A stretch of DNA of 64,000 nucleotides from Cordia subcordata (GCA_028554755.1 JAPTOF010000012.1:1134501-1198500), one strand, 5' to 3'. Counted from the first letter of the stretch, positions 25,706 to 37,120 are shown. Notes: generated by a model from the sequence alone, not told the origin. Numbers and translations are program-made.

Positions 25706-26512
25706 TTTTTTTTCTTTTTGTCAAAATCACCATAATACAACCACTACAGGGTTTAGTCATCTCACAAGATGACACTGAGATTACAAAGACCAAATAACAA
25801 AGCAGAGGATGGGTTAAGCCACGCACAGCAACAAAGCAGACAACAGACATCTAGCAATCATACACAACGGCGCTAGCAGCAACGATCAACCCATCAGATC
25901 GGAAAAGTTCAACACTCATCAGCATCATGAAAAAGCCAATATCACATTCAGATCGCCTCACAACCGAAGACACCAAGAAAACAATCACCAAAAACTCGCC
26001 AAGGTTTGGAACTGCCATCGACATCAAGTCAACCACCGAAGAAATGCCATAAAGGCTTAAAAGAATGAGTAAATCGGAACTCACCGACCCGGATAGAGGT
26101 TGGGCCAAGGAACTCCAAAACTATACTGGTCTAAACATCTCAAAAGATTGGACGAACCCACATAGCCCTTGGCTTAAACAAGCGAAAACAAAAGTCACCT
26201 TATGACCTTTACGATCCAAAGGGTAAGGGAACCATAAGCATCACGAGGCAACCGTTTCGACATCTAACAGCGAAGGGGAAATGCAAATGAACAACAAAAC
26301 AATAAACGTGAAATCTCACATCATCTCGGTTTGGGTGACCATTAACACTGTCAAATTCCATTGCCACACCGACACGAACCATCACAGACAAGCACAAGCA
26401 ACACGCAAAACACACAAAAACAACACGCACAAAAAACAAAGACAAAAAGTGAAAAGGAAAGAAAGAACGAGAGACAGAAGAAGGAGGACGAAAAGGAAAA
26501 CTAGAGAAAGGG
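25706..26512 (-). mobile_element. Poly(A)-tailed retrosequence fragment, split by the Copia insertion
   Basis: On the minus strand the fragment ends in TTTTGACAAAAAGAAAAAAAAAAA (+ strand poly(T) at ~25706). The adjoining ~800 bp is less AT-rich than its surroundings, as expected for a LINE 3' end or a retrocopy. The Copia element interrupts it at 26508-26512, and similar sequence seems to resume after 36402 for roughly 100 bp. I found no RT or RNase H motif, and the ORFs inside look random, so the class is open. Confidence 0.4.
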
Positions 26513-27823
26513 TGTGGGTGCAAATATCTTAAGAGGGGGGAGGGTGAATTAAGATATTAATACTAATTTTCGTTTTTAAAATTTACAGAAAATTTACAGC
26601 TTCAAACAAACAATATATCGAACACAAGATAAGCAAGGTAAGAAGAATAAAAATAGAAATGTAAGGAGAAGAGAAACAAACGATTTTAAGGTGGTTCGGC
26701 CAAGCCTACGTCCACCGCCCAAGGAATCTCCCCTTAGGACTTCAAAGATCTCCACTAAGATGCTTCTTCAAATCTTGGTGAAGCACAAACCAAGTTCTTT
26801 ACAACCTCTTTGAAGCCTCTCTTCAAAAAACCCAAGAGATTCACTCTATAGGATTTCCTCACACTTTACAAGCTTAAATGAATAAATCTCACAAAGATTA
26901 AAGCTCTCAAAGTGTGTATGTACTCAAGAAATGAGAAAAGATTGAATCAGAGATTTTCTTCAAGAAAATGAATAAGCTCTTGAAAGCTCAAATATATTGC
27001 AAGAATGGCTCAAAGATGGATTGAATGATGATAAACACTTTAGCACACTTCAAAATTGATGATTAGAAAGTGTATTGAATGAGTATTTAAAGAGATTTGG
27101 GGTTTAGGGATTGGTAGGTGAAGAAGATTTGGGAAATTTCGGCCAGAACGGTAATAAACGGCTAGTGCATTTATTACAGCTCCCGTTCAGCCGGTCTACC
27201 GGCTGGGTCGTCCGACTTACCCTTCTCCTTCTCTGACTAGGCCGGACGCCTTAGCCGGTAGACCAGCTAGGGGGTCTGGCTTTTCCCTTCACCTCTCTGA
27301 TTAGGCCGGACGACCACCCGGTCGACCGCGACCCGTGGGGTCCAGCCACTTCAGAATGTGAAGTAAAGCCAGATTTTTGCAGAAAAATAATGTAAGTGCA
27401 TTTTCACAACTCCAAGTCATTTTGAATAAATATGTAAACACATGCTGTGAATTGAAACACCCCAAAAACTTATTTTATCTCAATGTGTGTATTTAAATAC
27501 ATTTATGCATATGTTATTTTCAAATGTGCAACACTTGAAAGTTTTTGCTATGACAAAGAAAGAGATTTTGAGCCAAGTCAACACAATATATAGGCATTTC
27601 ACAAAAAGAGCAAGAAGAAAAACAAATCTGGTACCCCTTATGGCTTCTCTTCTCCTCCTTATGCCTTCTTATCTTTTCTCCCTTCAAATAAGGCTTTTTG
27701 CACATCTTCATATCTCTCAAAGCTTCATATTGATGTCATCTCATTTTCACAAAAAGCTATTTAGTCAAATAATGCATATATATTTTTTCATCATCAAAAT
27801 CAATAATGAATATTTAGCTAACA
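26513..27823 (-). repeat. 3' LTR of Copia element
   Basis: This 1311-bp LTR has TG...CA ends. It contains the GTGGTTCGGCC box (near 26692) often seen in plant Copia LTRs, and decayed versions of the CCGGTCGACCGG palindrome at 27189-27204, ~27252 and ~27316. The long open frame at 27487-27903 is only LTR sequence. Confidence 0.95.
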
Positions 27824-28326
27824 ATCTCCCCCTTTTTGATGATGACAAATTTTTAAGATATGTGACAAAAGTACTTCCCCTTAATGTATGCATTCTTTTA
27901 TAAAGTGTATTTTGGAAAAATACTCCCCCTATCAAGTTTCAGCTTATGCATATTGAGGATATAAACAACTCATCAATAAAATAGCCAGATCCACATAAGT
28001 ATGTCACAACAAATAGCCATATCCACACAAGTATCATCAAACCATAAAGCAGTTATACCATTCAACAGCCAACAATGCATACAGCCAACAACGCATATAT
28101 ATACCTTTCACCATAAGGCATTCACCATAAAGCAATTATACCATTTTATACCATTTAATTCTCCTCCTTTGGCATCATCAAAATCAATATAAAGGCAAGA
28201 AAAGAAGCGAAAGTTAAGATTTTATAGAAGAGATAACTTGTTAACCAAAGTCAAGAATTTGAAAGTCAACTAAAACTAAAAAATGTTTTCAAGTGGAATG
28301 AAAAGAGTTTTTCTGAAGTAAGAAAA

Positions 28327-29763
28327 TTAAGGCGCACGATCATGGTGATCCTTGAAGTATTCCCTCATATCAGATCTCATAGAGGCCACTTCTAAGTCAA
28401 TGTGTTGTCTCCAAATAGTGAGCTCATCCCATTGGCTTGTCATGGTGGCCCTCATTTCGCCCATACCAGTGTTTAACGCTTGCAACTGAGACAAAATCTG
28501 AGCCATCAAAGAAGGGTTTTCCTGTTGACCCATCGAGCCAAAAGCAGTACCACCCATTGAGTTGGAACCTGCACCGCAACGAACCTCTCGTCGACGTTGC
28601 TCATCAATATGCCCTTGCTCCCTGGACTCTCTCATTACTTGCCTAAGAGTAATCTCCTCAGGATCAGCCTCTTCTTCTTCAGAGGTACTTACAACCATGG
28701 GTGTAGTTCCTGGTATGCCTATATCGGGTTCTCCCTCAATTTTCGGCCCAACATCTTCTTCCAATGTGATGTCTATCCCACCAAGCGTGTCATTGAGCTT
28801 TTGTGCTTCAGGACCAAAAACCGGGTTGGTGAAGGTAGTGCCCTTCTTAGTTCTTTCCTTTATAGCAGCTTGAGTGGTTTGGGGCAAGCTTTTGAATGTC
28901 TCTCTATTTATAGGCTCCCCGTTATACCAGTAAATCCCCATAAAATTCATATATAACATGTCAAAGTTCCAAGCAAATTCTCTGTATGGGGCATTTGAAG
29001 TTATTTGGAAGTGGGAGAATATATACATTAACGCCATACCATACCTAGGAGTGGTCGTTTTTCCTCCACCCTTTTCACTAATATGTAGCATATGATGAAG
29101 AATAAGGAAAGGTAAGGCTATCTTTTTGTTCTCCCTAAGACTATAATATATGTAGGCATCCATAGCCGGAATCTTTCCATCATTGATATTTCTAAGAAGA
29201 ATTACTTCACTAATGACCTTGAGAGCAATTCTTGTATTAATATCAACATCTTTCAACAATGGAAGAATCAAATTTGGATTCCTAGGCCCTACTTTCTTCC
29301 ACATATATTTTATAACTCGACCCGGGATACCAGCTGCCTTAATTCCTTCTGGCCACCCTTGACTATTGTAGTGTCCCTCACCATCTACGGATATTTTGAA
29401 AATCTCTCCCAAGACTTTTTCGTTAAGAACAATGTTTTCTCCACATACAGTCGAACTTAACACCAAATTTGGGCTCAAACTTTGTACCTCAAGATTTTCA
29501 TAAAATTCTATAATCAAGTTGTCTTGGACATCACAATATAGATGCGTAAAATAACTCCAATCCTCAAACAATGATAAAACATCTGTACCCGCAAAATCTG
29601 TATCAACAAGATATTTACCGTACATAATGGATTTCTTTCCTTGGATTTTTGACACGGGACGCGGTGGTGGTGGTGGTGATTGTGTTCTTGGTCGCTTTCC
29701 TTTTCTCCCACGTGATTGACCTCTTCCCCTTGAATTCACCATGATTTCGCGTTGTTTTTGCAA
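28327..29763 (-). CDS. Third ORF of Copia element (478 aa), plant-transposon-domain-like, function unknown
   Basis: A long sense ORF lies between pol and the 3' LTR, where some plant Copia families (SIRE-type) carry an envelope-like gene. It has an Arg/Gly/Lys-rich N-terminus (SRGRGQSRGRKGKRPR, possible nuclear or RNA-binding signal) and a Pro run. A globular middle part (IPGRVIKYMWKKVGP, IALKVISEVILLRNINDG, LPFLILHHML) resembles the putative plant transposon protein domain found beside plant retroelements. An acidic hinge (TSEEEEADPEE) and a C-terminal amphipathic helical segment follow. No signal peptide or membrane helix is visible, so it does not look like an envelope protein. A second start, MVNSRGRG, lies 7 codons in. 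The ORF is fully open, unlike gag and pol. Confidence 0.7.
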   Translation of the reverse strand: MQKQREIMVNSRGRGQSRGRKGKRPRTQSPPPPPRPVSKIQGKKSIMYGKYLVDTDFAGTDVLSLFEDWSYFTHLYCDVQDNLIIEFYENLEVQSLSPNLVLSSTVCGENIVLNEKVLGEIFKISVDGEGHYNSQGWPEGIKAAGIPGRVIKYMWKKVGPRNPNLILPLLKDVDINTRIALKVISEVILLRNINDGKIPAMDAYIYYSLRENKKIALPFLILHHMLHISEKGGGKTTTPRYGMALMYIFSHFQITSNAPYREFAWNFDMLYMNFMGIYWYNGEPINRETFKSLPQTTQAAIKERTKKGTTFTNPVFGPEAQKLNDTLGGIDITLEEDVGPKIEGEPDIGIPGTTPMVVSTSEEEEADPEEITLRQVMRESREQGHIDEQRRREVRCGAGSNSMGGTAFGSMGQQENPSLMAQILSQLQALNTGMGEMRATMTSQWDELTIWRQHIDLEVASMRSDMREYFKDHHDRAP

Positions 29764-29940
29764 GAATGATCGGTGAAAGCTTTGTTTTTGAAGTGGGCAA
29801 GCAAATTTTAGGAAGAAATTTGAAAGAAAACGGTTAAAATTTGAAGATTTTGAAATGGATATTGGCTAGGGCTTAAAAAATTTGATAGGATGTAATGATT
29901 TTGGGGTGAAAATCCCCAATTTTTAACCCTGTCTGTGTTC

Positions 29941-30060
29941 AGTCGGTCGACCGGCTGGTCGCGAGGGGTTGACCGGCTAGGTCGACCGGCCGGATCAGAG
30001 AGCTCATTAAAAAAAAATCCTTTCAGCCGGATGCCTAAGGCATCAGTCGGTCGACCGGCT
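29941..30060. repeat. Palindromic AGTCGGTCGACCGGCT cluster downstream of pol
   Basis: AGTCGGTCGACCGGCT occurs at 29941-29956 and 30045-30060, with related GACCGGCTAGGTCGACCGGC between. The same palindrome, AGCCGGTCGACCGGCT, occurs in the LTRs. Confidence 0.9.
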
Positions 30061-33000
30061 TGGTCAGAAAGTGCATAAATTGCTTGTTTTCTATACTCAA
30101 GCCACATAAACACATATATATATATATATATGCAATTTGACCACATTTTATCATTCCAATCTCCCTCCTAATCTTACAAAATTGATCTTCATTCAAAGGT
30201 TTAGTAAAAATATCAACAACTTGACGTAAAGTATCAACAAATTCAAGAATTATATCACCTTTTTGTACATGATCTCTACTGAAATGGTGCCTAATCTCAA
30301 TATGCTTAGTTCTTGAGTGTTGAATTGGGTTCTTAGTAAGATTAATTGCACTAGTATTATCACAATATATAGGAATATGATCATAATTCAATCCATAATC
30401 AAGTAAATTTTGTTTCATCCACAATATTTGAGCCACACAACTACCAGCTGCAATATATTCAGCGTCGGTGGTGGAAATAGCAACGCTATTTTGTTTCGTA
30501 CAAGACCAAAATATTAAGGAATGTCCTAGGAATTGGCATGTTCCACTAGTGCTCTTACGATCTACTTTGCAACCAGCATAGTCAGTATCAGAAAAACCAC
30601 ATAGATCAAATGACGTTCCTTTAGCATACCAAAGCCCTAAATTAATTGTTCCCTTAAGATATCTAATTATTCTTTTTACAGTTGTTAAGTGAATTTCCTT
30701 AGGATTGGATTGAAATCTAGTACATAAGCACACCGAGAACATGATATCAAGTCTAGAGGCAGTTAAATATAATAGGCTACCGATCATACCTCTATATTCC
30801 TTCTCGTCTACTGATTTACCTTTCTCATCTTTATCTAGCTTTGTTGAGGGACTTATGGGAGTTCCAATTTCTTTTGCATCTTCAAGTCCAAATTTCTTGA
30901 TGATTTCCTTGGTGTATTTGGCTTGATTTACGAAGATCCCCTCTTTTGCTTGTTTGATTTGGAGTCCGAGGAAGAAAGTCAATTCTCCCATCATGCTCAT
31001 CTCGAACTCCTTGTGCATGCACTTTGAAAAATTCTCACACAAGGAAATATTAGTAGCACCAAAAATTATATTATCTACATAGATTTGGACAAGTAGAATG
31101 TCATTGTCTTTTCTTTTGATAAAAAGGGTTGAATCAAGTTTCCCTCTTTCGAAATTGTTCTCAACCAAAAATCCACTAAGTCTTTCATACCAAGCTGTAG
31201 GAGCTTGCTTTAAGCCATATAAAGCCTTTTTTAATTTAAAAACATGATTAGGAAAACATGAATCTTCAAAATCGGGGGGTTGTTCAACATAAACTTCTTC
31301 TTCAATGAATCCATTTAAAAATGCACTCTTCACATCCATTTGATAAAGTTTAAAGTCCATGTGACATGCAAATGCAAGTAACATACGAATGGATTCAAGT
31401 CTAGCTACAGGCGCATAAGTTTCATCATAATCAATTCCTTCTTCTTGATTATATCCTTGTGCAACTAGTCTAGCCTTATTCCTAGTCACTATTCTGGCTT
31501 CATCTAGTTTGTTTCTGAATACCCATTTGGTTCCAATTACCGGTCTATCTTTAGGCCTTTCAACTAGCTTCCAAACTTTATTTCTCTCAAATTGATTGAG
31601 TTTTTCTTGCATTGCTATTATCCAATTTTCATCTAGTAGAGCTTCTTTTACATTTTTGGGTTCAATATGAGAAATAAATGCATGATGCTCACAAAAAGTG
31701 CTAATATTACGCCTAGTTCTTACACCTTCATTTGGATTACCGAGAATAAGATCTTGAGGATGGTTTCTCACAAACTTCCAATTCTTTGGAAGATCTTCAT
31801 GAGGTTCTTTGGTTTCATCATCTTTGTTTGAGCAATGTTTGATTTCCTCATTTGCTTGAGACCTCCTTTCTTGAAATTCTTCTTCTTGCTTTGTTTGTTT
31901 TTCTTTGTCTTTTGGAGTTGGACCTTCAAGCGTTGTCTTTTCCAAAAGATAACCTACATCATCAATTTCCTTTCTCGGCTCAAATGGATTAGTCTCATCA
32001 AATGTAACATGTATTGATTCTTCTACAACAAGAGTTCTTTTATTATATACTCTATATGCTTTGCTCTTTGTGGAATAACTTAAGAATATTCCTTCATCGG
32101 ATTTAGAATCAAATTTTCTTAAGTGGTCCTTAGTGTTTAGAATAAAACATTTACAACCAAATACCTTGAAGTATGATGTTTTAGATGTTTTTCCATGCCA
32201 TAGTTCATATGGAGTTTTGTTTAAAATAAGTCTAATCAATACTCTATTTTGCACATAGCATGCAGTATTTATGGCTTCACTCCAAAAATATGTTGGCAAG
32301 TTGTGTTCTTTTAACATAGTCCTTGCCATTTCTTGTAATGGACGATTCTTCCTCTGTACTACCCCATTTTGTTGAGGAGTACGAGGAGTCGAAAAGTTAT
32401 GCTCAATGCCATGTTTATCACAAAAGTTCATGAAAGGAGTATTCACATATTCAGTGCTATTATCACTACGGATGCAAGTTATAAAATAGTCTTTCTCATT
32501 TTGCACTTTTCTACACAATCTTGCAAATTCATTGAAGGCATCATTTTTATGTGCAAGAAACATGACCCATGTAAATCTAGTGTAATCATCAACTACAACA
32601 AATGTATACCTAGATCCTCCTAAGCTTGCCACATCAATGGGTCCAAACAAATCCATATGTAGTAGTTGTAATGCTCTATTTGTTGAAACCTTATTTAGGG
32701 ATTTGAAGGATGTTTTATGTTGTTTTCCTAGTTGGCAAGCATCACAGATTTTATCTTTTTCAAATTTTAGTTTTGGTAGGTCTTTAACTAGATCATGCTT
32801 TGATAAATCATTCAATAAGCTCATGCTAGCATGTCCTAATCTTCTATGCCATAACCATGCATTATCATGCACAACAGATAAACATTTAACATGTTGACAT
32901 ATAAGTTGATCAATTTCAACAGTGTAAACATTTTCATTTCTCTTAGCTATAAATAACACATTTTCGTTTCCACATTCATACACAAGACATTTAGACGATT

Positions 33001-33238
33001 GAAAAATGACTTTATGACCTTTGTCACATAATTGACTAATGCTAAGTAGATTAAATTTTAGACCTTCTACTAGTAGGACATTGTATATAGCAAGAGAATT
33101 TTCATTACCAATGCTTCCTTTTCCAATAATTTTTCCTTTGCCATTGTCCCCAAAGATAACATCTCCTCCTTTTGTCCTTTTTAGTTTGTAGAAGAGTGAA
33201 TAGTTTCTCGTCATGTGCTTGGAACAACCACTATCCAA
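30035..33238 (-). pseudogene. Copia pol (protease-integrase-RT-RNase H), open but with catalytic substitutions
   Basis: This is one 1067-codon frame. Protease: DSGCSKHM at the very start. Integrase: HHCC zinc region (WHRRLGHAS...CDACQLGK), core with LLHMDLFGPI and IRSDNSTEYV. The third catalytic position reads VVQRKNR where the family has Glu, so the DDE triad is broken (Glu to Gln, codon CAG). RT: KARLVAQGYNQEEGIDY, YQMDVKSAFLNG, ALYGLKQAP, then YVDN in place of YVDD (Asp to Asn in the metal-binding pair). RNase H: GFSDTDYAG, STSGTCQFLG, AEYIAA, YCDNTSAI, KHIEIRHHF. The frame is uninterrupted for over 3 kb, but the protein would probably not integrate or polymerise. The last ~35 codons run into palindrome-rich non-coding sequence. 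Confidence 0.85.
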
Positions 33239-33347
33239 GATCCATTTTATTTTGCTTGAATTGCTTTTGTTGCATACCTACACACATGAAATTTAAATGC
33301 AATTCTTTATTTTGGGGTCCCCAACACCTTGGGTCCTTGGCGTTAGT

Positions 33348-35015
33348 TTAATTTTTGTTTTTGACCACCCATTTTGGTCTTTGCCAATAAGGAACATGTG
33401 ATCCTCTATCATGAATTTTCTTGCAATAACAATGAGTAGATACATGTCCTTTCTTTTCACAATAGGTACAAATAACATTTGTCTTCGGTGAAGAGAGGGA
33501 TGTAGAGGTAAAAGCCTTGACAAAATAGGTTTTGAAATACTTTTGATTAATACTAGGTTTGTACCCAATACCACTCTTATCAAAGGACATTTTTTGACTT
33601 CCAAGAAGCTTTTGAAAATTTTCTTTCCCATTTGTAAACTTTTGAACAATTCCATTCAAATCCTCATTTTCTTTTTTTAAATCTTTAACCTTTTTTTCAA
33701 ACTTTACAAAATCTTCGGCATATGAATCATTTTCTTTTTCTAAGATGTCTAATTTTTTAATAAGAGAAGCATTTTTCTTTTCCAAAATTTCTTTTTCATT
33801 AAGAACAAGTTTCAAACTTTTATGCATTTGCTTGTTTTTTGCCAAGGCTAAGGATAGATCATCATGTAATTTAGCAAATGCATCTTTTAGTTCATCAAAA
33901 CTATAATCCTCTTCCTCTTCTTCACTAGATGAATAATAAACAGATAAAGATGGTGAAGATAGTACCTCATCCTCATTGGCCATGAGGCAAAAATTGGCTG
34001 CCTCATGATGCTCTTCCTCATCTTCTTCGGTTTCGGAGAAGTCCCATGTGGCCTTGAGCGCCTTTCCTTCCTTCTTCTTTGAAAGCTTAGGACAATTTGC
34101 TTTTATATGTCCCGGCTTGTTGCAATTGAAGCACTTTAACTCATCTTTTGTGTCTTTTATCTTTTTGAACTCCTTGCTTTCTTTTCCTTTCTTCTTCCAA
34201 TTTGTGTTGCTTGAAGAAGCCCCTTTTCTCATCTTTCTAAATTTCATAAATTTTTTGAAATTTCGGGCTAGGAGTGCAATATCTTCATCTTCCGGGTGCT
34301 CATCATCTTCTTCATCTTCACTTGATGAATATTTGGATGCAACGAGAGCAATGGACTTCTTTGCTTTCCTTTCTTCTTCTTCATGATCTTTTATTTCAAG
34401 CTCATGAGTCATGAGTGACCCAATGAGCTCATTGAGCTCCAATGTATTCAAGTCCTTCGCTTCCTTTATTGCTGTGACTTTAGGTTGCCATGATGATGGC
34501 AAGCTCCTTAGTACTTTCCTTACCTTCTCTACATTGGAATAATCTTTACCAAGAGCTTTCAAACCATTATTGATTTTAACAAATCTAGAAAACATTTGTT
34601 CAACATTTTCATTTGGAAGCATTTTGAATAATTCATATCTATGTACAAGCATAGCAATCCTAGATTCTTTCACTTGGTTAGTTCCTTCATAAGTTACTTC
34701 TAATTGATCCCAAAGTTCTTTAGTCGAAGTGCAACCCATTACTCTAGCAAATTCGGTGGCATTCATAGCATTAAATAAATAATGTAATGCTTTTTTATTT
34801 AACTCAAATAATTTAATATCTTCATCATTCCATTCATTTTTCGGTTTGGATATTCTCCTATCACCCTCTAATTTTGTAGGCAAGGTAGGCCCATTTTTTA
34901 TGATTTTCCAGGCTTTATAGTCATGTGATTGTATAAACACTTTCATTCTCATTTTTCAAAATGCATAATTTGTTCAATCAAAAGGGGGTGCTTGTTTAAT
35001 AGAAATTCCCTCCAT
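33348..35015 (-). pseudogene. Copia gag (UBN2-type, two CCHC-like knuckles), N-terminus broken by two stops
   Basis: The gag frame most likely began at the ATG at 35015 (MEGISIKQAPPFD). In-frame TGA codons fall at positions 14 and 20, where related gag proteins usually have Gly and Trp. The remaining open part, 33348-34952, is 534 codons: a UBN2/gag-like region (HDYKAWKIIKNG, ELWDQLEVTYEG, LPNENVEQMFSRF, LRSLPSSWQPKVTAI, TLELNELIGSLMTHE), a CCHC knuckle CFNCNKPGHIKANCP, an acidic Ser/Glu stretch, a coiled coil, and a second knuckle-like CTYCEKKGHVSTHC. About 110 bp with stops separate gag from pol, in a different frame. Confidence 0.85.
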
Positions 35016-35062
35016 ATTTGCTAGAAATTCTACTAGTTGTTAGACTATTATGCAGAACCCTA

Positions 35063-35074
35063 GCTCTGATACCA
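35063..35074 (-). promoter_or_regulatory. Primer binding site (initiator tRNA-Met type)
   Basis: Minus-strand TGGTATCAGAGC, two bases inside the 5' LTR, complements the 3' end of plant initiator tRNA-Met. Confidence 0.9.
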
Positions 35075-35076
35075 AT

Positions 35077-36325
35077 TGTGGGTGCAAATATCTTAAGAGG
35101 GGGGGTGAATTAAGATATTAATACAAATTTTCGTTTTTAAAATTTACAGAAAATTTATAGCTTCAAACAAACAATATATCGAATACAAGATAAGCAAGGT
35201 AAGAAGAATAAAAATAGAAATGTAAGGAGAAGAGAAACAAACGATTTTAAGGTGGTTCGGCCAAGCCTACGTCCACCGCCCAAGGAATCTCCTCTCAGGA
35301 CTTTAAAGATCTCCACTAAGATGCTTCTTCAAATCTTGATGAAGCACAAACCAAGTTCTTTACAACCTCTTTGAAGCCTCTCTTCAAAGAACCCAAGAGA
35401 TTCACTATATAGGATTTCCTCACACTTTACAAGCCTAAATGAATAAATCTCACAAAGATTAAAGCTCTCAAAGTGTGTATGTACTCAAGAAATGAGAAAA
35501 GATTGAATCAGAGATTTTCTTCAAGAAAATGAATAAGCTCTTGAAAGCTCAAATATATTGCAAGATTGACTCAAAGATGGATTGAATGATGATAAACACT
35601 TTAGCACACTTCAAAATTGATGATTAGAAAGTGTATTGAATGAGTATTTAAAGAGATTTGGGGTTTAGGGATTGGTAGGTGAAGAAGATTTGGGAAATTT
35701 CGGCCAGAACGGTAATAAACGGCTAGTGCATTTATTACCGATCTACCGGCTGGGTCGTCCGACTTACCCTTCTCCTTCTCTGACTAGGCCGGACGCCTTA
35801 GCCGGTCGACCGGCTAGGGGGTCCGACTTTTCCCTTCACCTCTCTGATTAGGCCGGGCGACCACCCAGGTCAGCCGGTCGACCGGCTGGGGGGTCCGGCC
35901 ACTTCAGAATGTGAAGTAAAGCTAGATTTTTGCAGAAAAACAATGTAAGTGCATTTTCACAACTCCAAGTCATTTTGAATAAATATGTAAATACAAGTTG
36001 TGAATTGAAACACCCCAAAAACTTATTTTATCTCAATGTGTGCATTTAAATACATTTGTGCATATGTTATTTTCAAATGTGCAACACTTGAAAGTTTTTG
36101 CTATGACAAAGAAAGAGATTTTGAGCCAAGTCAACACAATATATAGGCATTTCACAAAAAGAGCAAGAAGAAAAACAAATCCGGTACCCCTTATGGCTTC
36201 TCTTCTCCTCCTTATGCCTTCTTATCTTTTCTCCCTTCAAATAAGGCTTTTTGCACATCTTCATATCTCTCAAAGCTTCATATTGATGTCATCTCATTTT
36301 CACAAAAAGCTATTTAGTCAAATAA

Positions 36326-36362
<37 letters not shown>

Positions 36363-36397
36363 CATTATCAAAATCAATAATGAATATTTAGCTAACA
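35077..36397 (-). repeat. 5' LTR of Copia element
   Basis: This 1321-bp LTR has two perfect copies of the 16-bp palindrome AGCCGGTCGACCGGCT (35800-35815, 35872-35887) and an (AT)16 run at 36329-36360 that is only four or five units long in the other LTR. The LTR pair also differs by a small indel in the palindrome region near 35738. Confidence 0.95.
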
Positions 36398-36402
36398 AAG
36401 GG

Positions 36403-36824
36403 TAAAAGAGAATAGAGAAAGATCAAAAGAGAAGATCCATCAGTGATGGAGGGAACCACCATCGGGGATGAGAGAAGACGGTGAGAAAAACTAAGGGAGA
36501 ACTGAATGTTACTCACTTTAACTACTTAAGAGGAAAAGTAGAGAGAGAATAGAAAAAAAGTTGACTGTATAATTTATCATTTAAATTGAAAGCTGGCAAC
36601 GCTAGATCTAGTCCAACTAAGTTATAATCATAAATCTAAGATTTGAAATTAATCTCTCTCAAATATAAACTTATAAGGAGCTATATTTACCTCTTCCTAA
36701 GAAATCAAACTAAATGTTATTGAATTACCAAAAATGGAGAGCTAATGAATTAACGAAAAGTGAATAATTTGGTGATTAATTGAAGTATATAAGTAGCCCA
36801 TGTAGTACATACCCACAAAAAAAT
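36403..36824. other. Spacer, probably partly the other side of the Copia target
   Basis: The first ~100-150 bp may continue the retrosequence seen at 25706-26512. The rest is AT-rich with no gene. Confidence 0.45.
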
Positions 36825-37120
36825 ACCATATTTTATTTTTTCAAAAGGGTTAACCAAAGGAGAACCCCTTTCCCACCTAACCAGAGGCCCCTTAACCAGG
36901 CGGGAGGTTAATCGAGGGATGTGCGTGAGTGGCAGCCCGACCAAGGAGAGGACAAACGGGCGTGGAAATCCAGCAACAGCCCCCGCAATATTTCAGCGGA
37001 GTACTGCCGCCACACGGACTCGATCCCGCGTTGTCAGGGTGTCTCCACCCTAGTCACCTGGCCACTTACCAACTCACCTATGTCCCTGGGGGCGAAAAAA
37101 AAAAAAAACCATATTTTATT
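36825..37120 (-). mobile_element. tRNA-derived SINE with 13-bp target-site duplication
   Basis: The body 36838-37107 is flanked by perfect direct repeats ACCATATTTTATT (36825-36837 and 37108-37120). On the minus strand a tRNA-like head carries box A TAGGTGAGTTGG (37069-37080) and box B GGATCGAGTCC (37016-37026), each one base off consensus and about 40 bp apart. The minus-strand 3' end is A-rich (CTTTTGAAAAAA) next to the TSD. An A14/T14 run sits between the head and the other TSD. It is GC-rich against an AT-rich background. The family could not be named. Confidence 0.8.

Larger units (their letters stand above)
26508..36402 (-). mobile_element. Full-length Ty1/Copia LTR retrotransposon with 5-bp TSD
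   Basis: The element proper is 26513-36397 (9885 bp), read on the minus strand. Target-site duplication AAGGG is at 26508-26512 and 36398-36402. LTRs at 26513-27823 and 35077-36397 start TGTTAGCTAAATATT and end GCACCCACA on the element strand. The PBS TGGTATCAGAGC (initiator tRNA-Met type) lies 2 nt inside the 5' LTR (35063-35074). A purine tract AAAAAGGGGGAGAT abuts the 3' LTR (27824-27837). Order PR-IN-RT-RH defines Copia. In the first ~230 bases aligned by eye the LTRs differ at only a few percent, so insertion is fairly recent. gag, IN and RT carry disabling changes. Confidence 0.95.

Noticed and set aside
28327..29763. Third Copia ORF as a retroviral envelope gene
   Set aside because: No signal peptide, transmembrane segment or fusion-type region is visible.
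36073..36273. Open frames repeated near 27487-27903 and 36040-36405
   Set aside because: They fall inside the two LTRs and appear twice only because the LTRs are duplicates.
37016..37080. Possible tRNA gene on the minus strand
   Set aside because: A and B boxes are present, but the flanks cannot form acceptor and anticodon stems; TSD and tail show a SINE.
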